Shown here: piece by piece, positions 10,964 to 22,477 of the stretch
How positions within the stretch are numbered: the stretch's first letter is position 1
Layout: the number at the start of each line of letters is the position of its first letter
NCBI RefSeq assembly: GCF_030674635.1
Contig: NZ_CP089978.1
Location: forward strand, 558,001-622,000
DNA length: 64,000 nt
Origin: Moraxella sp. ZY210820
Lineage (GTDB): Bacteria > Pseudomonadota > Gammaproteobacteria > Pseudomonadales > Moraxellaceae
Direction: 5' to 3'
Notes under the pieces: model-generated
Seen by the model: only the letters and a program-made list of their open reading frames with translations
Database searches by the model: none
What the model was told of the DNA's origin: nothing
Position numbers and translations under genes: made by a program

Positions 10964-11461
10964 TTAACATTGAATTGTGTTAGCTTCTATTTGTAATAAT
11001 GTTATTTTATGCTCAATTCCGCCACCAAAGCCAACCATTTTTCCATTTTTGCCAATCACACGATGACAGGGAATAATAATAGAAAGTGGATTTTGTCCAT
11101 TGGTCATACCAACTGCACGCACTGCTTTTGGTCTACCAATTTGTGTCGCAATATCTTGATAACTTCTCGTTTCTCCATAAGGAATAGTTTTGAGAGCATT
11201 CCATACAGCAATTTGAAAATCTGTACCTTGTATGGCGATAGGTAAATCAAAACTTTGTCGTTGTTGAGCAAAATATTGCTGTAATTGTTGAGCTGTTTGC
11301 TTTAAAATAGGATGATAAGCAACTTCACAATATTTAAATTGGCTAAAACGGCGAATAGTTTCATTTTGCCATAATACACCAATTAAATGTTGTTCATCAG
11401 CAATTAAACGTAATTGTCCAACGGGACTAGCATAATATTTTAGGGCGTAAAGTTGGCTCAT
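10964..11461 (-). CDS. ogt: Ogt, methylated-DNA--protein-cysteine methyltransferase
   Basis: Suicide DNA-repair protein that moves the methyl group from O6-methylguanine to its own cysteine. About 165 residues. The active-site motif IIPCHRVIG is intact, preceded by the helix-turn-helix region YGETRSYQDIATQIGRPKAVRAVG and the arginine finger. The frame runs three codons further to a TTG, but ATG at 11461 gives the normal MSQLYALKYYASPVGQL start. Its start is only 12 bp from the stop of rpe, so it is probably co-transcribed with rpe. Confidence 0.93.
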   Translation of the reverse strand: MSQLYALKYYASPVGQLRLIADEQHLIGVLWQNETIRRFSQFKYCEVAYHPILKQTAQQLQQYFAQQRQSFDLPIAIQGTDFQIAVWNALKTIPYGETRSYQDIATQIGRPKAVRAVGMTNGQNPLSIIIPCHRVIGKNGKMVGFGGGIEHKITLLQIEANTIQC

Positions 11462-11473
11462 AATGTACAATAA

Positions 11474-12160
11474 TTAAACATTGATACACTTCACTAGTGC
11501 AAGTTCAGCACGCATTTTATCAATCACCACTTTATAATCAGGTTGATTAAAAATCGCAGAACCTGCAACAAACATATCGGCTCCTGCTTCAGCAATTGCA
11601 CGGATATTATCAGGAGTAACACCGCCATCTACTTCTAAGCGAATATCTAAACCGCTACGGTCAATTATCGCACGAGCCTGTTTTAATTTTTCTAATGTCA
11701 TTGGGATAAATTTTTGTCCGCCAAATCCGGGATTGACACTCATCAATAAAATTTGATCGACTTTATCCAGAACATAATCTAAATAGTGTAAAGGTGTAGC
11801 GGGGTTAAATACTAGACCTGCTTTTGCTCCGCCTGATTTAATAAGTTGTAGTGAACGGTCAATGTGGTTAGAGGCTTCAGGGTGAAAGGTAATAATATCA
11901 GCACCTGCTTCTAAAAAATCACCAATAATTCTATCCACTGGTGAGACCATTAAATGTACATCAATCGGTGCGGTAATACCATAATTTTTTAATGCTTTAC
12001 AAACACCTGCACCAAACGTTAAATTAGGTACATAGTGATTATCCATAACATCGAAATGTACCACATCTGCACCAGCTTGTAGCACTTTTTCAACATCTTC
12101 GCCTAAACGGGCAAAATCGGCAGATAAAATTGATGGGGCAATTAAATAGGGTTTAGACAT
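11474..12160 (-). CDS. rpe: Rpe, ribulose-phosphate 3-epimerase
   Basis: Interconverts ribulose 5-phosphate and xylulose 5-phosphate in the pentose phosphate pathway. About 228 residues forming a TIM barrel with [15 protein letters not shown] at the N-terminus. Metal and catalytic motifs follow: [37 protein letters not shown] and LEVDGGV. An upstream extension of the frame is ignored because the ATG at 12160 starts the conserved [16 protein letters not shown]. It precedes ogt on the same strand with a 12-bp gap. Confidence 0.96.
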   Translation of the reverse strand: MSKPYLIAPSILSADFARLGEDVEKVLQAGADVVHFDVMDNHYVPNLTFGAGVCKALKNYGITAPIDVHLMVSPVDRIIGDFLEAGADIITFHPEASNHIDRSLQLIKSGGAKAGLVFNPATPLHYLDYVLDKVDQILLMSVNPGFGGQKFIPMTLEKLKQARAIIDRSGLDIRLEVDGGVTPDNIRAIAEAGADMFVAGSAIFNQPDYKVVIDKMRAELALVKCINV

Positions 12161-12263
12161 GGAATAACCTGAAAATATCAATAATAGCGTATTATAGCAC
12201 ATTAAAGGGCTTAATGAATAAGCCCAAAATGAGATTGTGAAATAATGATATGTGTTTTAAGAT

Positions 12264-12794
12264 TTACAAACCGATTTCGCCAATAAAAGGTAAATGACGA
12301 TATTTTTGGTCATAATCTAAACCATAACCGACAATAAATTTATCTTCTACAGAAAAACCTAAGAAATGGACATCTAAATGCACTTCACGGCGTGATGGTT
12401 TGCTGACTAAAGTACATAATTGAATTGAATTTGGTTCACGGGTTTGTAAAATTTCCATTACTTTGCTTAAAGTATGACCAGAATCAATAATATCTTCAAC
12501 AATTAAAACATCTTTACCACGAATTTCACCATCAATATCTTTTAAAATTTTGACATCACGGCTTGAAACGGTTGAACCACTCGCATAACTAGAAACCGTC
12601 ATAAAATCAAGTTCATGTGGTTTTTTAATTTCACGACATAAATCTGCCATAAAAATAACAGAACCACGCAATAAACCAATTAAAATTAATTCTTTATCAC
12701 TATTGGCATAATGTTCAGTAATTTGTTGCCCAAGTTGTTTTACTTTTTGCTGGATTTCTTGTTCAGAAATCATAATATTCATTTGTACAGTCAT
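12264..12794 (-). CDS. hpt: Hpt, hypoxanthine phosphoribosyltransferase
   Basis: Purine salvage enzyme making IMP (and usually GMP) from the base and PRPP. The 176-residue protein has the PRPP-binding loop [14 protein letters not shown] near residues 99-112, [15 protein letters not shown] upstream, and the C-terminal [24 protein letters not shown] signature. The N-terminus contains three in-frame ATG codons (12794, 12782, 12773), and which one is used cannot be settled from the sequence. It is divergent from ettA across about 140 bp. Confidence 0.94.
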   Translation of the reverse strand: MTVQMNIMISEQEIQQKVKQLGQQITEHYANSDKELILIGLLRGSVIFMADLCREIKKPHELDFMTVSSYASGSTVSSRDVKILKDIDGEIRGKDVLIVEDIIDSGHTLSKVMEILQTREPNSIQLCTLVSKPSRREVHLDVHFLGFSVEDKFIVGYGLDYDQKYRHLPFIGEIGL

Positions 12795-12937
12795 ATTACA
12801 AGCCTAAATGTATTCAAAGTATATATTTTAAGATAATTTTAGATTTTATACTATGTATTTTTATGATATGGTTTAGATTTTGCTAAATTTTGCGTATAAT
12901 AGTATAGATTAAATTCTACAAATGACAGGATATTTCT

Positions 12938-14599
12938 GTGGCTCAATATATTTACACAATGAACCGTGTATCCAAAATGGTTCCGCCTAAGCGTGAAATC
13001 TTAAAGGATATTTCGTTATCATTCTTCCCAGGTGCAAAAATTGGTGTACTTGGTTTAAATGGTGCAGGTAAATCGACTTTACTGCGTATTATGGCGGGTG
13101 TGGACAAAGATTTTAATGGTGAAGCACGTCCACAACCAGGGATTAAAATTGGTTATTTAGAGCAAGAACCGCCACTAGACCCAACTAAAGATGTGCGTGG
13201 CAATGTGGAAGATGGTTTACGTGAACCGCTTGATGCGTTGGCTCGTCTTGATGAAGTGTTCGCGGAATATGCGATGGAAGATGCTGATTTTGATAAATTG
13301 GCTAAAGAACAAGAGAAGTTAGAAGCAATTATCCATGCATGGGACGCACATAATCTCAATAATCAAATGGAACAAGCGGCTGATGCCTTGCGTTTACCTG
13401 CATGGGACGCTGATGTGACTAAACTCTCTGGGGGGGAACGTCGCCGTGTCGCTTTGTGTCGTTTACTCCTATCAAAACCTGATATGTTGTTACTAGATGA
13501 ACCAACAAACCATTTAGATGCTGAATCTGTAGCTTGGTTGGAACGTTTCTTAAAAGACTTCCCAGGTACGATTGTGGCGATTACCCACGACCGCTATTTC
13601 TTAGACAATGTTGCAGAGTGGATTTTAGAGCTTGACCGTGGACATGGTATTCCTTATCATGGTAACTATACCTCTTGGCTTGAGCAGAAAAATACTCGCC
13701 TAGAACAAGAGCAGAAACAAGAAGAAAGTTTTGCTAAAGCATTGAAAAAAGAGCTTGAATGGGTTCGTCAAAATGCGAAAGGTCAGCAGAAGAAAAATAA
13801 AGCACGTTTGGAACGTTTTGAAGAGTTAAACTCAAAAGAATTCCAACAACGTAATGAAACGTCTGAAATTTATATTCCACCAGGTCCACGTTTAGGTAAT
13901 AAAGTGGTGGAAGTGGAAAATATCAGTAAATCTTTTGGCGACCGTTTACTATACGAAAACTTAAGTTTTACTGTGCCACCAGCAGCGATTGTGGGCATTG
14001 TCGGTCCGAATGGTGCGGGTAAAACCACCTTATTCCGTATGATGACAGGCGAACAACAACCTGATACAGGTACAGTCACTTTAGGCGAAAGCGTTAAAGT
14101 AGCGTATGTTGGACAAATTCGTGATACTTTAGATGATAATAAAACAGTATGGGAAGAAGTCTCTGGCGGTTTAGATATTCTTAAAGTGGGTGATTATGAA
14201 ACACCATCTCGTTCATATATTGGTCGCTTTAACTTTAAAGGACAAGACCAACAAAAACGTGTGGGCGAATTATCAGGTGGTGAGCGTAACCGTTTGCAAC
14301 TGGCAAAAATTTTGCAACAAGGGGCAAATGTCATCTTACTCGATGAACCATCAAACGATTTGGACGTAGAAACTTTGCGTGCATTGGAAGATGCGATTTT
14401 AGTCTTCCCAGGTACAGTGATGGTCGTATCGCATGACCGTTGGTTCTTAGACCGTATTTGTACGCATATTTTATCCTTTGAAAATGAACAGCCAGAATTC
14501 TATGACGGTAACTATACCGAATATGAAAAATGGCGTAAGGAAAAATTTGGCGATGACGCTCGTCCAAAACGTCAAAAGTATAAAAAGATTGGTGGTTAA
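12938..14599 (+). CDS. ettA: EttA, energy-dependent translational throttle ABC-F protein
   Basis: Cytoplasmic ABC-F ATPase that binds the ribosomal E site and gates the first peptide bond according to ATP/ADP. The 553 residues hold two ABC domains with Walker A GLNGAGKSTLLR and GPNGAGKTTLFR, and signatures LSGGERRRVALCR and LSGGERNRLQLAK. The arm insertion lies in domain one, and a basic linker (KGQQKKNKARLERFEEL) joins the two domains. There are no transmembrane segments. Translation starts at GTG with an AGGA-containing leader; the resulting MAQYIYTMNRVSKM is the family's usual N-terminus. The following stem-loop ends the transcript. Confidence 0.96.
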   Translation: MAQYIYTMNRVSKMVPPKREILKDISLSFFPGAKIGVLGLNGAGKSTLLRIMAGVDKDFNGEARPQPGIKIGYLEQEPPLDPTKDVRGNVEDGLREPLDALARLDEVFAEYAMEDADFDKLAKEQEKLEAIIHAWDAHNLNNQMEQAADALRLPAWDADVTKLSGGERRRVALCRLLLSKPDMLLLDEPTNHLDAESVAWLERFLKDFPGTIVAITHDRYFLDNVAEWILELDRGHGIPYHGNYTSWLEQKNTRLEQEQKQEESFAKALKKELEWVRQNAKGQQKKNKARLERFEELNSKEFQQRNETSEIYIPPGPRLGNKVVEVENISKSFGDRLLYENLSFTVPPAAIVGIVGPNGAGKTTLFRMMTGEQQPDTGTVTLGESVKVAYVGQIRDTLDDNKTVWEEVSGGLDILKVGDYETPSRSYIGRFNFKGQDQQKRVGELSGGERNRLQLAKILQQGANVILLDEPSNDLDVETLRALEDAILVFPGTVMVVSHDRWFLDRICTHILSFENEQPEFYDGNYTEYEKWRKEKFGDDARPKRQKYKKIGG

Positions 14600-14612
14600 T
14601 CTTTAAATAAAG

Positions 14613-14645
14613 ATGTGGATAAATGTGAGTTTATCCACATTTTTA
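14613..14645. terminator. Bidirectional terminator between ettA and epmA
   Basis: An 11-bp perfect stem (ATGTGGATAAA with TTTATCCACAT) and a short loop, followed by TTTTATT on the plus strand. Convergent ettA and epmA end on either side, so it can serve both. Confidence 0.8.
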
Positions 14646-14662
14646 TTGGGCATAAATGTGCA

Positions 14663-15622
14663 TCAAACCCTATCCGCCATAAAACTCACCACATTTTCTA
14701 ACTTATTTTGTCCAGTAACCACCATCAACAAACGGTCAATTCCTAAAGCAATACCACTACAGGCAGGCATATTTGGTAAAGCGGATAATAAATATTCATC
14801 TATTGGCATTTGTACTAAGCCCAATCGTTCACGTTGTTGATTATCTTGCTCAAAACGCTGACGTAAAATCGTTGCATCAATCAATTCATCATAAGCATTG
14901 GCTAACTCTAAACCATTGATATATAATTCAAAACGTGCAGAAACCATTTCACCATCATCATCTTGTTTAACTTTGGCTAAAGATGCCATTTCAGGTGGAA
15001 AGTCAGTTAAAAAAACAGCATTATCCTGACCTAAATATGGTTCAACACAATGTGAAAATAATAAATCCATATAAGCCAAACGGTCATCGCCTAAATCAAG
15101 GTCTAAATTTATACGCTTTGCATATTGTTTTAAATCATCTAAATTGGCTTGTAAGGGATTAATATTCAAATGTTGTTGAAAAGCGTGCTTATAACTTAAA
15201 ACTTGTACTTGAATATCTTTATTTAAACACGCACAAAGTAAATCTTGTGTTTCTTGCATTAAATCAGCGAGTGAAAATTTTGGACGATACCATTCTAACA
15301 TCGTAAATTCGCTATTATGCTTACGCCCATGCTCATCATCACGGAATACTTTACAAATTTGATAAATCGCTCCACTACTGCTTGCCAATAAACGTTTCAT
15401 CGCAAATTCAGGCGATGTTTGTAAATAATGTGTGGCTAATTGACCATTGATATGACGTTGTGCAGGAATTGATGATAAATGCACATCGGTTGTGCCTGCA
15501 CTCGATAATAATGGTGTTTCTACTTCTAATACATCACGTTTAGCAAAAAATTGGCGAATGGTTTGGTATAATTTTGCTCGTGCGTGAAGCATTTCAATGC
15601 TACAATTTGGTTGATAATTCAT
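14663..15622 (-). CDS. epmA: EpmA, elongation factor P--(R)-beta-lysine ligase
   Basis: Lysyl-tRNA synthetase paralogue that attaches (R)-beta-lysine to EF-P, helping ribosomes through polyproline. The 319 residues contain only the class II catalytic core. Motif 2 is FRDDEHGRKHNSEFTMLEWY, the ELANAYDELIDA stretch follows, and motif 3 is GIALGIDRLLMVV near the end. The tRNA anticodon-binding domain of true LysRS is absent, which separates EpmA from LysS. It lies 54 bp downstream of pdxB on the same strand. Confidence 0.95.
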   Translation of the reverse strand: MNYQPNCSIEMLHARAKLYQTIRQFFAKRDVLEVETPLLSSAGTTDVHLSSIPAQRHINGQLATHYLQTSPEFAMKRLLASSSGAIYQICKVFRDDEHGRKHNSEFTMLEWYRPKFSLADLMQETQDLLCACLNKDIQVQVLSYKHAFQQHLNINPLQANLDDLKQYAKRINLDLDLGDDRLAYMDLLFSHCVEPYLGQDNAVFLTDFPPEMASLAKVKQDDDGEMVSARFELYINGLELANAYDELIDATILRQRFEQDNQQRERLGLVQMPIDEYLLSALPNMPACSGIALGIDRLLMVVTGQNKLENVVSFMADRV

Positions 15623-15676
15623 ATTTTTCTCTTAATTTTGGAATTTGTATGAGTAATAATTCACCCTAAAATAAAA

Positions 15677-16753
15677 TTATTTTATAAAAAATCCATAACT
15701 CGCCCATTCACGGCGTAATAGATAATGTTTGCGTAAAGCATCAAAATCATCAGCAGAAATTTGTCCATCTTTTAAACAATTTCGTAAATTTTGGTCATCA
15801 CGCATAATTGGATAAATATCTGCCAAATGTTGTTTTAAATTTTCTGCTAAAGATAACTCAGCATTAAATTTTGCATCACATTCAGGCAATAACTCATACA
15901 TTGATTTGTTGATTTCTCGCCTTAAATGTTGGCATAAGGCTTGATAAATCATCGCTGTACCACGAGCTTTGCCTTCTAAACTATAGCCTGCAATATGTGG
16001 TGTAACAATACTCACTGCATTGATAATTTCTTGGCTAATAGTTGGTTCATGTTCAAATACATCTAAAACAACCTTTCGCCCAGTCCGTGCAATATCAGCT
16101 AATAATGCTTGTTCTTTAATCACACCACCACGAGCAGAATTAATCAATATGCTATGTTGAGACATATTTTTAAAAGTCTGCTCATCAAATAAATAATAAG
16201 TTGGATAATTGCCTGTTTTGGTTAAAGGAACATGAATTGAAATGACATCACACTGTAAAATATCATAAAAATCAACTTGTTGGATATGCTGATGTTGCGT
16301 AAATGGGTCATAACCTTTGACTTGCCAACCCAATGCTTGAGCTAAATTGGCAAGACGTGTACCCACATTGCCCAATCCTACAATACCTAAACTTAAACGA
16401 TGATGTGGCTCAAAACATTGTGGGTTTAATTGATAAATCGCACGAATTACATATTCAGCAACTGCTTGAGCATTACAGCCACTGGCATTTGCCCATGTAA
16501 TGTTGTGTTTGTCTAAATAATCAATATCTAAATGGTCTGTACCAATGGTTGCACTTCCCACAAATTTTACGGGTGAATGTTGTAATAATTCAGCATTCAC
16601 TTTGGTTACAGAGCGTATTAAAAGTATATCTTTATCTGCTACATCTTGAGCAGTAATTTTACGCCCTGCTTTAATATCAATTGTGGCAATATCAGCAAAA
16701 AAATGTTGATAATATTCTAAATTTTCATCAGCAAGTAGTTTTAAATTCATCAT
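15677..16753 (-). CDS. pdxB: PdxB, erythronate-4-phosphate dehydrogenase
   Basis: NAD-dependent dehydrogenase of the DXP-dependent pyridoxal 5'-phosphate pathway. The 358 residues show the D-2-hydroxyacid dehydrogenase fold: nucleotide-binding GIVGLGNVGTRLANLAQALG near 124-143, catalytic arginine in INSARGGVIKEQALL, DVFEHEP, and the histidine in TPHIAGYSLEGKA. The C-terminal extension matches PdxB rather than other family members. Two adjacent ATG codons (16753 and 16750) are possible starts; GGAAAC lies just upstream. Confidence 0.95.
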   Translation of the reverse strand: MMNLKLLADENLEYYQHFFADIATIDIKAGRKITAQDVADKDILLIRSVTKVNAELLQHSPVKFVGSATIGTDHLDIDYLDKHNITWANASGCNAQAVAEYVIRAIYQLNPQCFEPHHRLSLGIVGLGNVGTRLANLAQALGWQVKGYDPFTQHQHIQQVDFYDILQCDVISIHVPLTKTGNYPTYYLFDEQTFKNMSQHSILINSARGGVIKEQALLADIARTGRKVVLDVFEHEPTISQEIINAVSIVTPHIAGYSLEGKARGTAMIYQALCQHLRREINKSMYELLPECDAKFNAELSLAENLKQHLADIYPIMRDDQNLRNCLKDGQISADDFDALRKHYLLRREWASYGFFIK

Positions 16754-16821
16754 CGTGTTTCCTAATTTAGGTTGTTTATTATATAATGATTTTTCTATGA
16801 GAGGTATTTACTCATACTTAA

Positions 16822-17775
16822 ATGTTGATGATTTTTAATATGCACACCTATCAATCTTATCTTGAACAATGGCTACAACAGCGAATTGTCCAACAACAAT
16901 CTATACATACCATTGATGCTTATCGCCGTGATATTTTAGATTTTTTTAAATTCTGTCAGCAACAAGATATTGATATTCAAAAATTAACTCATGCTGATAT
17001 TCAGTATTATTTAGTACAAAAAATTGAATATACACAATTACAAAATAAAAGTTTGCAACGCCGTTTATCAGCCATTCGGCAATTTATTACATGGCTCAAC
17101 CAACAACATCAACAAAATATAGCTGCGGCACAAGATATTAAAATTAAAAATAAAAATAAAACTTTACCTGCAGTGATGAATGAACAATTGATTACGCAAT
17201 TATTAGAGCAAGCTGAACCTTTGGATAATACACAAGCAGAATTTTGGATACGAGATAAAGCAATGTTAGAATTGTTCTATTCAAGCGGGTTGCGTTTGTC
17301 TGAATTGCAAGGTCTGATATGGCAAGATATTGATTTTAATCAAAAACTAATTAATGTTATGGGTAAAGGTAAAAAAAATCGTATTGTTCCTTTTGGTAAA
17401 AAGGCGAATGAGAGTTTAATACAATGGAGAGAAATTTATCAACAATGGTTATCCGCTTTATCAGAAGAACAATACAAAATAACAGCACAACAACCTGTTT
17501 TTATTAGCCGAAAAGGTGATGTGCTGTCTACACGTCAAATTGAAAATCGTGTGAAATATCAGGCACAGAGAGCAGGAATTGCGATTAATTTATATCCACA
17601 TTTATTACGCCATAGTTTTGCTAGTCATTTACTCAATCGTAGTGGTGATTTACGAGCAGTACAAGAAATGCTAGGTCATGAGCGAGCGAGTACCACAGCA
17701 ATTTATACACATTTAAATTTTGCAGAAATACAACAAAAATATCAAGATTGCCATCCTCATGCACGGAAAAAGTAA
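16822..17775 (+). CDS. xerC: XerC, site-specific tyrosine recombinase
   Basis: Recombinase that with XerD resolves chromosome dimers at dif. The 317 residues have the N-terminal SAM-like core-binding domain (about 8-95). The catalytic domain carries the R-H-R-H-Y residues: arginine in SSGLRLSELQGL, then HLLRHSFASHLL, LGHERASTTAIYTHL with the nucleophile tyrosine. Three in-frame ATG codons occur at the start (16822, 16828, 16840), and the third begins the family-like MHTYQSYLEQWL. The assignment to XerC rather than XerD is by length and start sequence, so slightly less certain than the family. Confidence 0.88.
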   Translation: MLMIFNMHTYQSYLEQWLQQRIVQQQSIHTIDAYRRDILDFFKFCQQQDIDIQKLTHADIQYYLVQKIEYTQLQNKSLQRRLSAIRQFITWLNQQHQQNIAAAQDIKIKNKNKTLPAVMNEQLITQLLEQAEPLDNTQAEFWIRDKAMLELFYSSGLRLSELQGLIWQDIDFNQKLINVMGKGKKNRIVPFGKKANESLIQWREIYQQWLSALSEEQYKITAQQPVFISRKGDVLSTRQIENRVKYQAQRAGIAINLYPHLLRHSFASHLLNRSGDLRAVQEMLGHERASTTAIYTHLNFAEIQQKYQDCHPHARKK

Positions 17776-17981
17776 TTTTAAAATTATGTTATAAAGTTTT
17801 GAAATAATTAAATTATATTTGGATATATTGATGTGAAGTTAATAATTTTGCTGAAAATCTATAAAAATGTCAATATAGTTATTTTACGTCTTATGATAGG
17901 ATAATTTTGTATTAAAATAATTGGAAATAACAATCATCATAGAAAAAAATGATAAAAAGTGATGTTATTCTTATGAAAACA

Positions 17982-18011
17982 TTGCAAAAATGTATAAATT
18001 AAACGTATAAT
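17982..18011 (+). promoter_or_regulatory. Likely promoter of the atp operon
   Basis: TTGCAA and TATAAT hexamers separated by 18 bp, about 60 bp before the atpI start. The 297-bp gap after xerC otherwise shows no gene. Confidence 0.6.
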
Positions 18012-18072
18012 ACGCGAGATTAAAACACGATTTTTGACAAAATCACAACATGAATGCCAAAGTGAGTATTGT

Positions 18073-18468
18073 ATGCGTCAGATTGGACGGCTTATCGACC
18101 GCCGATTAGCCAAAACTTTAGTCATTTTGCAGGTATCCATTATTCCATTCATTGGTTTGATTGCTGGATTTGTTTGGTCATTTCATATTGCACTCAATGC
18201 GGTATGTGGGGCAGTAGTGTGTTGGTTGGCAAGTGCTTACTTTGCTTGGCAATCATTTCGTACTGCTGGTGCAAGTGCATCTAAACAGATTTTAAGTAAT
18301 ATGTATAAGGGAATGATTGGCAAATTTGTGATTTTAATCGTTGGATTTATTGTTATTTTAACAAATGTAAAACCAGTTTCTGGGATTGCATTATTTTGTG
18401 GATTTATACTTGTACAGAGTATGTCGTGGTTTGCACCTATCGTGTATACACGCTTATTAAACAAGTAA
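18073..18468 (+). CDS. atpI: AtpI, ATP synthase subunit I
   Basis: Small membrane protein (about 131 residues) with four hydrophobic helices that heads most proteobacterial atp operons and helps assemble the c-ring. The sequence has the family pattern: a short basic N-terminus RQIGRLIDRRLAK, then LQVSIIPFIGLIAGFVW and later helices ending VYTRLLNK. The frame extends upstream to a TTG at 18034, but the ATG at 18073 has an AGTGAG ribosome-binding sequence at the right distance. It lies 75 bp before atpB. Confidence 0.88.
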   Translation: MRQIGRLIDRRLAKTLVILQVSIIPFIGLIAGFVWSFHIALNAVCGAVVCWLASAYFAWQSFRTAGASASKQILSNMYKGMIGKFVILIVGFIVILTNVKPVSGIALFCGFILVQSMSWFAPIVYTRLLNK

Positions 18469-18531
18469 AAATCAGAAATTTAAATCAAATATTATTTGAT
18501 ACTTGATTTGAAATTATTGTATTAACATTGA

Positions 18532-19416
<885 letters not shown>

Positions 19417-19468
19417 TGGTTCAGTCTAGTCAAAAGGCTAGATCTAATTTAATTTCGATTTAATATAA

Positions 19469-19747
<279 letters not shown>

Positions 19748-19783
19748 TCAGCAGTATTCCTAATTTATCATTGAGGAATTGCA

Positions 19784-20254
19784 ATGAATATTAACTTAAC
19801 CATTTTTGGTCAAATGATTGCATTTGCGATTTTTGTCGCATTCTGCATGAAGTATGTTTGGCCACCGTTGATGGAGGCTTTAGAGACTCGTCAGCGTAAA
19901 ATTGCAGATGGCTTAAATGCGGCTGAAAAAGCAAAAGCTGACCTTGCTGATGCACAAGCACAGGTAAAGCAAGAGATTGATGCCGCTAAAGCTCAAGCAG
20001 CTCAAATTATTGAACAAGCGAATCGTCGTGCTGCACAAATTGCAGAAGATGCACGCACTCAAGCAACTACTGAAGGTGAGCGTATTCGCCAGCAAGCAAA
20101 AGAAGCGGTGGATACCGAAATTAATGCTGCTCGTGAAGCATTACGTCAAGAAGTAGCAGCTTTAGCTGTGGCGGGTGCAGAAAAAATTCTGAACCAACAA
20201 GTCGATGCACAAGCACACGATGCAATGCTTAAACAACTGGCAGCTAAACTGTAA
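19784..20254 (+). CDS. atpF: AtpF, ATP synthase Fo subunit b
   Basis: Peripheral stalk protein, 156 residues. One N-terminal transmembrane helix (about 5-25, ending [13 protein letters not shown]) is followed by a long charged Ala/Glu/Lys/Gln-rich helix that dimerises as a coiled coil. Length and layout are standard. It lies between atpE and atpH with short gaps; a TGAGGAATT ribosome-binding site precedes the ATG. Confidence 0.97.
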   Translation: MNINLTIFGQMIAFAIFVAFCMKYVWPPLMEALETRQRKIADGLNAAEKAKADLADAQAQVKQEIDAAKAQAAQIIEQANRRAAQIAEDARTQATTEGERIRQQAKEAVDTEINAAREALRQEVAALAVAGAEKILNQQVDAQAHDAMLKQLAAKL

Positions 20255-20266
20255 GCGAGGAAAATT

Positions 20267-20803
20267 ATGGCTGAACTCTTGACATTAGCACGCCCATATG
20301 CCAAAGCAGCATTTGCTTACGCATCTGAACAAAATACAGCGGAGGAATGGTCAGCTGTGTTACAGATGTTGAGTGCAGCAGTGCAAGATGAAGCATTTTC
20401 CGCTTACTTGGGTCGCCCAGAGCTTACTCCTGCAGAGCAAGTCAAATGCTTTGCCCAAATTTTAGGTGAACAACAATCACAAGCTGTAGATAACTTTTTA
20501 ACGTTATTGGCAGATAATGATCGTTTAGTTTTATTACCAGAAATTGCGGCAGAGTTTGATGAGTTAAAATCACAGCAAAATAATGTTGTTGATGTCGTAA
20601 TTGAATCAGCACTTCCTTTAACGTCTGTTCAAGAACAACTATTGATTAATGCCTTAGAGAAGCATTTTAATAGTACAATTCATACAACAGTTGAAGTAAA
20701 ACCAGAATTAATTGCTGGCGTGGTTATTCGTGCGGGTGATAAAGTAATTGATGACTCAGCATTAAACAAGCTTGAAAAAATGCGGACTCGTCTTCTTGCT
20801 TAA
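20267..20803 (+). CDS. atpH: AtpH, ATP synthase F1 subunit delta
   Basis: Connects the peripheral stalk to the top of F1. The 178 residues show the OSCP/delta pattern: [14 protein letters not shown] at the N-terminus and the conserved C-terminal block [35 protein letters not shown]. It starts 12 bp after atpF with AGCGAGGAAAA upstream. Confidence 0.97.
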   Translation: MAELLTLARPYAKAAFAYASEQNTAEEWSAVLQMLSAAVQDEAFSAYLGRPELTPAEQVKCFAQILGEQQSQAVDNFLTLLADNDRLVLLPEIAAEFDELKSQQNNVVDVVIESALPLTSVQEQLLINALEKHFNSTIHTTVEVKPELIAGVVIRAGDKVIDDSALNKLEKMRTRLLA

Positions 20804-20845
20804 TTTAAAGAAGATAGAATTACAAACAAATTGAGGTATAGCGCA

Positions 20846-22390
20846 ATGCAACAACTGAATCCATCAGAGATTAGTGCGCTCATTAAACAGCGTATTGGCG
20901 ATTTGGATACCAGTGCCACCGCTAAAAATGAAGGTACCATCGTAATGGTATCTGACGGTATCGTGCGTATTCACGGTCTGGCAGATGCAATGTACGGTGA
21001 GATGATTGAATTTGATGGTGGCTTATACGGTCTAGCACTGAACCTTGAACAGGATTCAGTCGGTGCGGTCGTATTAGGTAACTATTTAAGTTTACAAGAA
21101 GGGCAAAAAGCTCGTTGTACAGGTCGTGTATTAGAAGTACCAGTCGGTCCAGAATTATTGGGTCGTGTAGTTGATGCTTTAGGTAATCCAATCGATGGTA
21201 AAGGTCCAATCGATGCAAAATTAACTGATGCTGTAGAAAAAGTAGCACCAGGCGTAATTTGGCGTCAATCAGTAGATCAGCCAGTACAAACAGGTTATAA
21301 GTCTGTAGATACCATGATTCCAATCGGTCGTGGTCAGCGTGAGTTGATTATTGGTGACCGCCAAACTGGTAAAACAGCAATGGCAATCGATGCCATCATT
21401 GCACAGAAAAATTCTGGCATTAAATGTATTTATGTCGCAGTTGGTCAAAAACAATCAACCATTGCGAATGTGGTGCGTAAGTTAGAAGAAACAGGTGCAA
21501 TGGCTTATACAACTGTTGTAGCAGCAGCGGCAGCAGATCCAGCAGCAATGCAATTCTTAGCACCGTATGCTGGTTGTACAATGGGTGAATATTTCCGTGA
21601 CCGTGGTCAAGATGCACTAATCATTTATGATGACTTGTCTAAACAAGCGGTAGCGTATCGTCAAATTTCATTGTTATTACGCCGTCCACCAGGTCGTGAA
21701 GCATATCCAGGTGATGTATTCTACTTACACTCTCGTTTGTTAGAACGTGCTTCTCGTGTATCAGCTGAGTATGTAGAAGAATTTACTAAAGGCGAAGTGA
21801 AAGGTCAAACTGGTTCATTAACTGCATTGCCAATTATTGAAACACAAGCGGGTGACGTATCAGCATTCGTACCAACGAACGTAATTTCGATTACAGATGG
21901 TCAGATTTTCTTAGAAACATCATTATTTAACTCAGGTATCCGTCCTGCAGTGAACGCTGGTATTTCGGTATCTCGTGTAGGTGGTGCTGCTCAAACTAAG
22001 ATTATCAAAAAATTATCTGGTGGTATCCGTACTGCGCTTGCTCAATATCGTGAATTGGCTGCCTTTGCTCAGTTCGCTTCTGACCTTGATGAAGCAACCC
22101 GTAAACAGCTTGAACATGGTCAGCGTGTAACAGAATTGATGAAGCAAAAACAATATGCACCATATTCAATTGCTGACCAAGCAGTATCTGTCTATGCGTC
22201 TAATGAAGGCTATATGGCTGACGTTGAAGTGAAGAAAATTGTAGATTTTGACGCTGCATTAATTTCATACTTCCGTTCAGAACATTCTGCATTAATGAAC
22301 AAAATCGATGAAACTGGCGATTATAATGGCGACATCGAAGCTGAAATTAAAGCAGGTATTGAAAACTTCAAGGCGACTCAAACTTACTAA
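20846..22390 (+). CDS. atpA: AtpA, ATP synthase F1 subunit alpha
   Basis: Non-catalytic nucleotide-binding subunit of F1. The 514-residue length equals the usual gammaproteobacterial size. Walker A is [11 protein letters not shown], the DELSE-type region is replaced by the alpha-specific [17 protein letters not shown], and the [23 protein letters not shown] signature is complete. A TTG five codons upstream is in frame, but the ATG at 20846 follows TTGAGG and gives the normal [11 protein letters not shown]-terminus. Confidence 0.97.
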   Translation: MQQLNPSEISALIKQRIGDLDTSATAKNEGTIVMVSDGIVRIHGLADAMYGEMIEFDGGLYGLALNLEQDSVGAVVLGNYLSLQEGQKARCTGRVLEVPVGPELLGRVVDALGNPIDGKGPIDAKLTDAVEKVAPGVIWRQSVDQPVQTGYKSVDTMIPIGRGQRELIIGDRQTGKTAMAIDAIIAQKNSGIKCIYVAVGQKQSTIANVVRKLEETGAMAYTTVVAAAAADPAAMQFLAPYAGCTMGEYFRDRGQDALIIYDDLSKQAVAYRQISLLLRRPPGREAYPGDVFYLHSRLLERASRVSAEYVEEFTKGEVKGQTGSLTALPIIETQAGDVSAFVPTNVISITDGQIFLETSLFNSGIRPAVNAGISVSRVGGAAQTKIIKKLSGGIRTALAQYRELAAFAQFASDLDEATRKQLEHGQRVTELMKQKQYAPYSIADQAVSVYASNEGYMADVEVKKIVDFDAALISYFRSEHSALMNKIDETGDYNGDIEAEIKAGIENFKATQTY

Positions 22391-22424
22391 TATTAAAATA
22401 GTAGGTTTAGTTACAGATATAGGC

Positions 22425-22460
22425 TTCGAAAGCTCAGTATATTTTAATTGAGCTTTCGAA
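22425..22460. other. Perfect 12-bp inverted repeat between atpA and atpG
   Basis: TTCGAAAGCTCA and TGAGCTTTCGAA flank a 12-base AT-rich loop within the 87-bp gap. On the plus strand the stem is followed by A residues, not T, so it does not look like a terminator. In an mRNA it would form a strong hairpin just before the atpG ribosome-binding site, suggesting a processing, stability or translation element. Confidence 0.7.
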
Positions 22461-22477
22461 AAAAATAGGTTAAACGT

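Noticed and set aside
20922..21617. Antisense frames opposite atpA
   Set aside because: Shadows of the real coding frame; composition rich in His and Leu from reversed codons, with no start signals.
22425..22460. Terminator between atpA and atpG
   Set aside because: The hairpin is followed by A residues on the plus strand and lies inside an operon that must be transcribed through.
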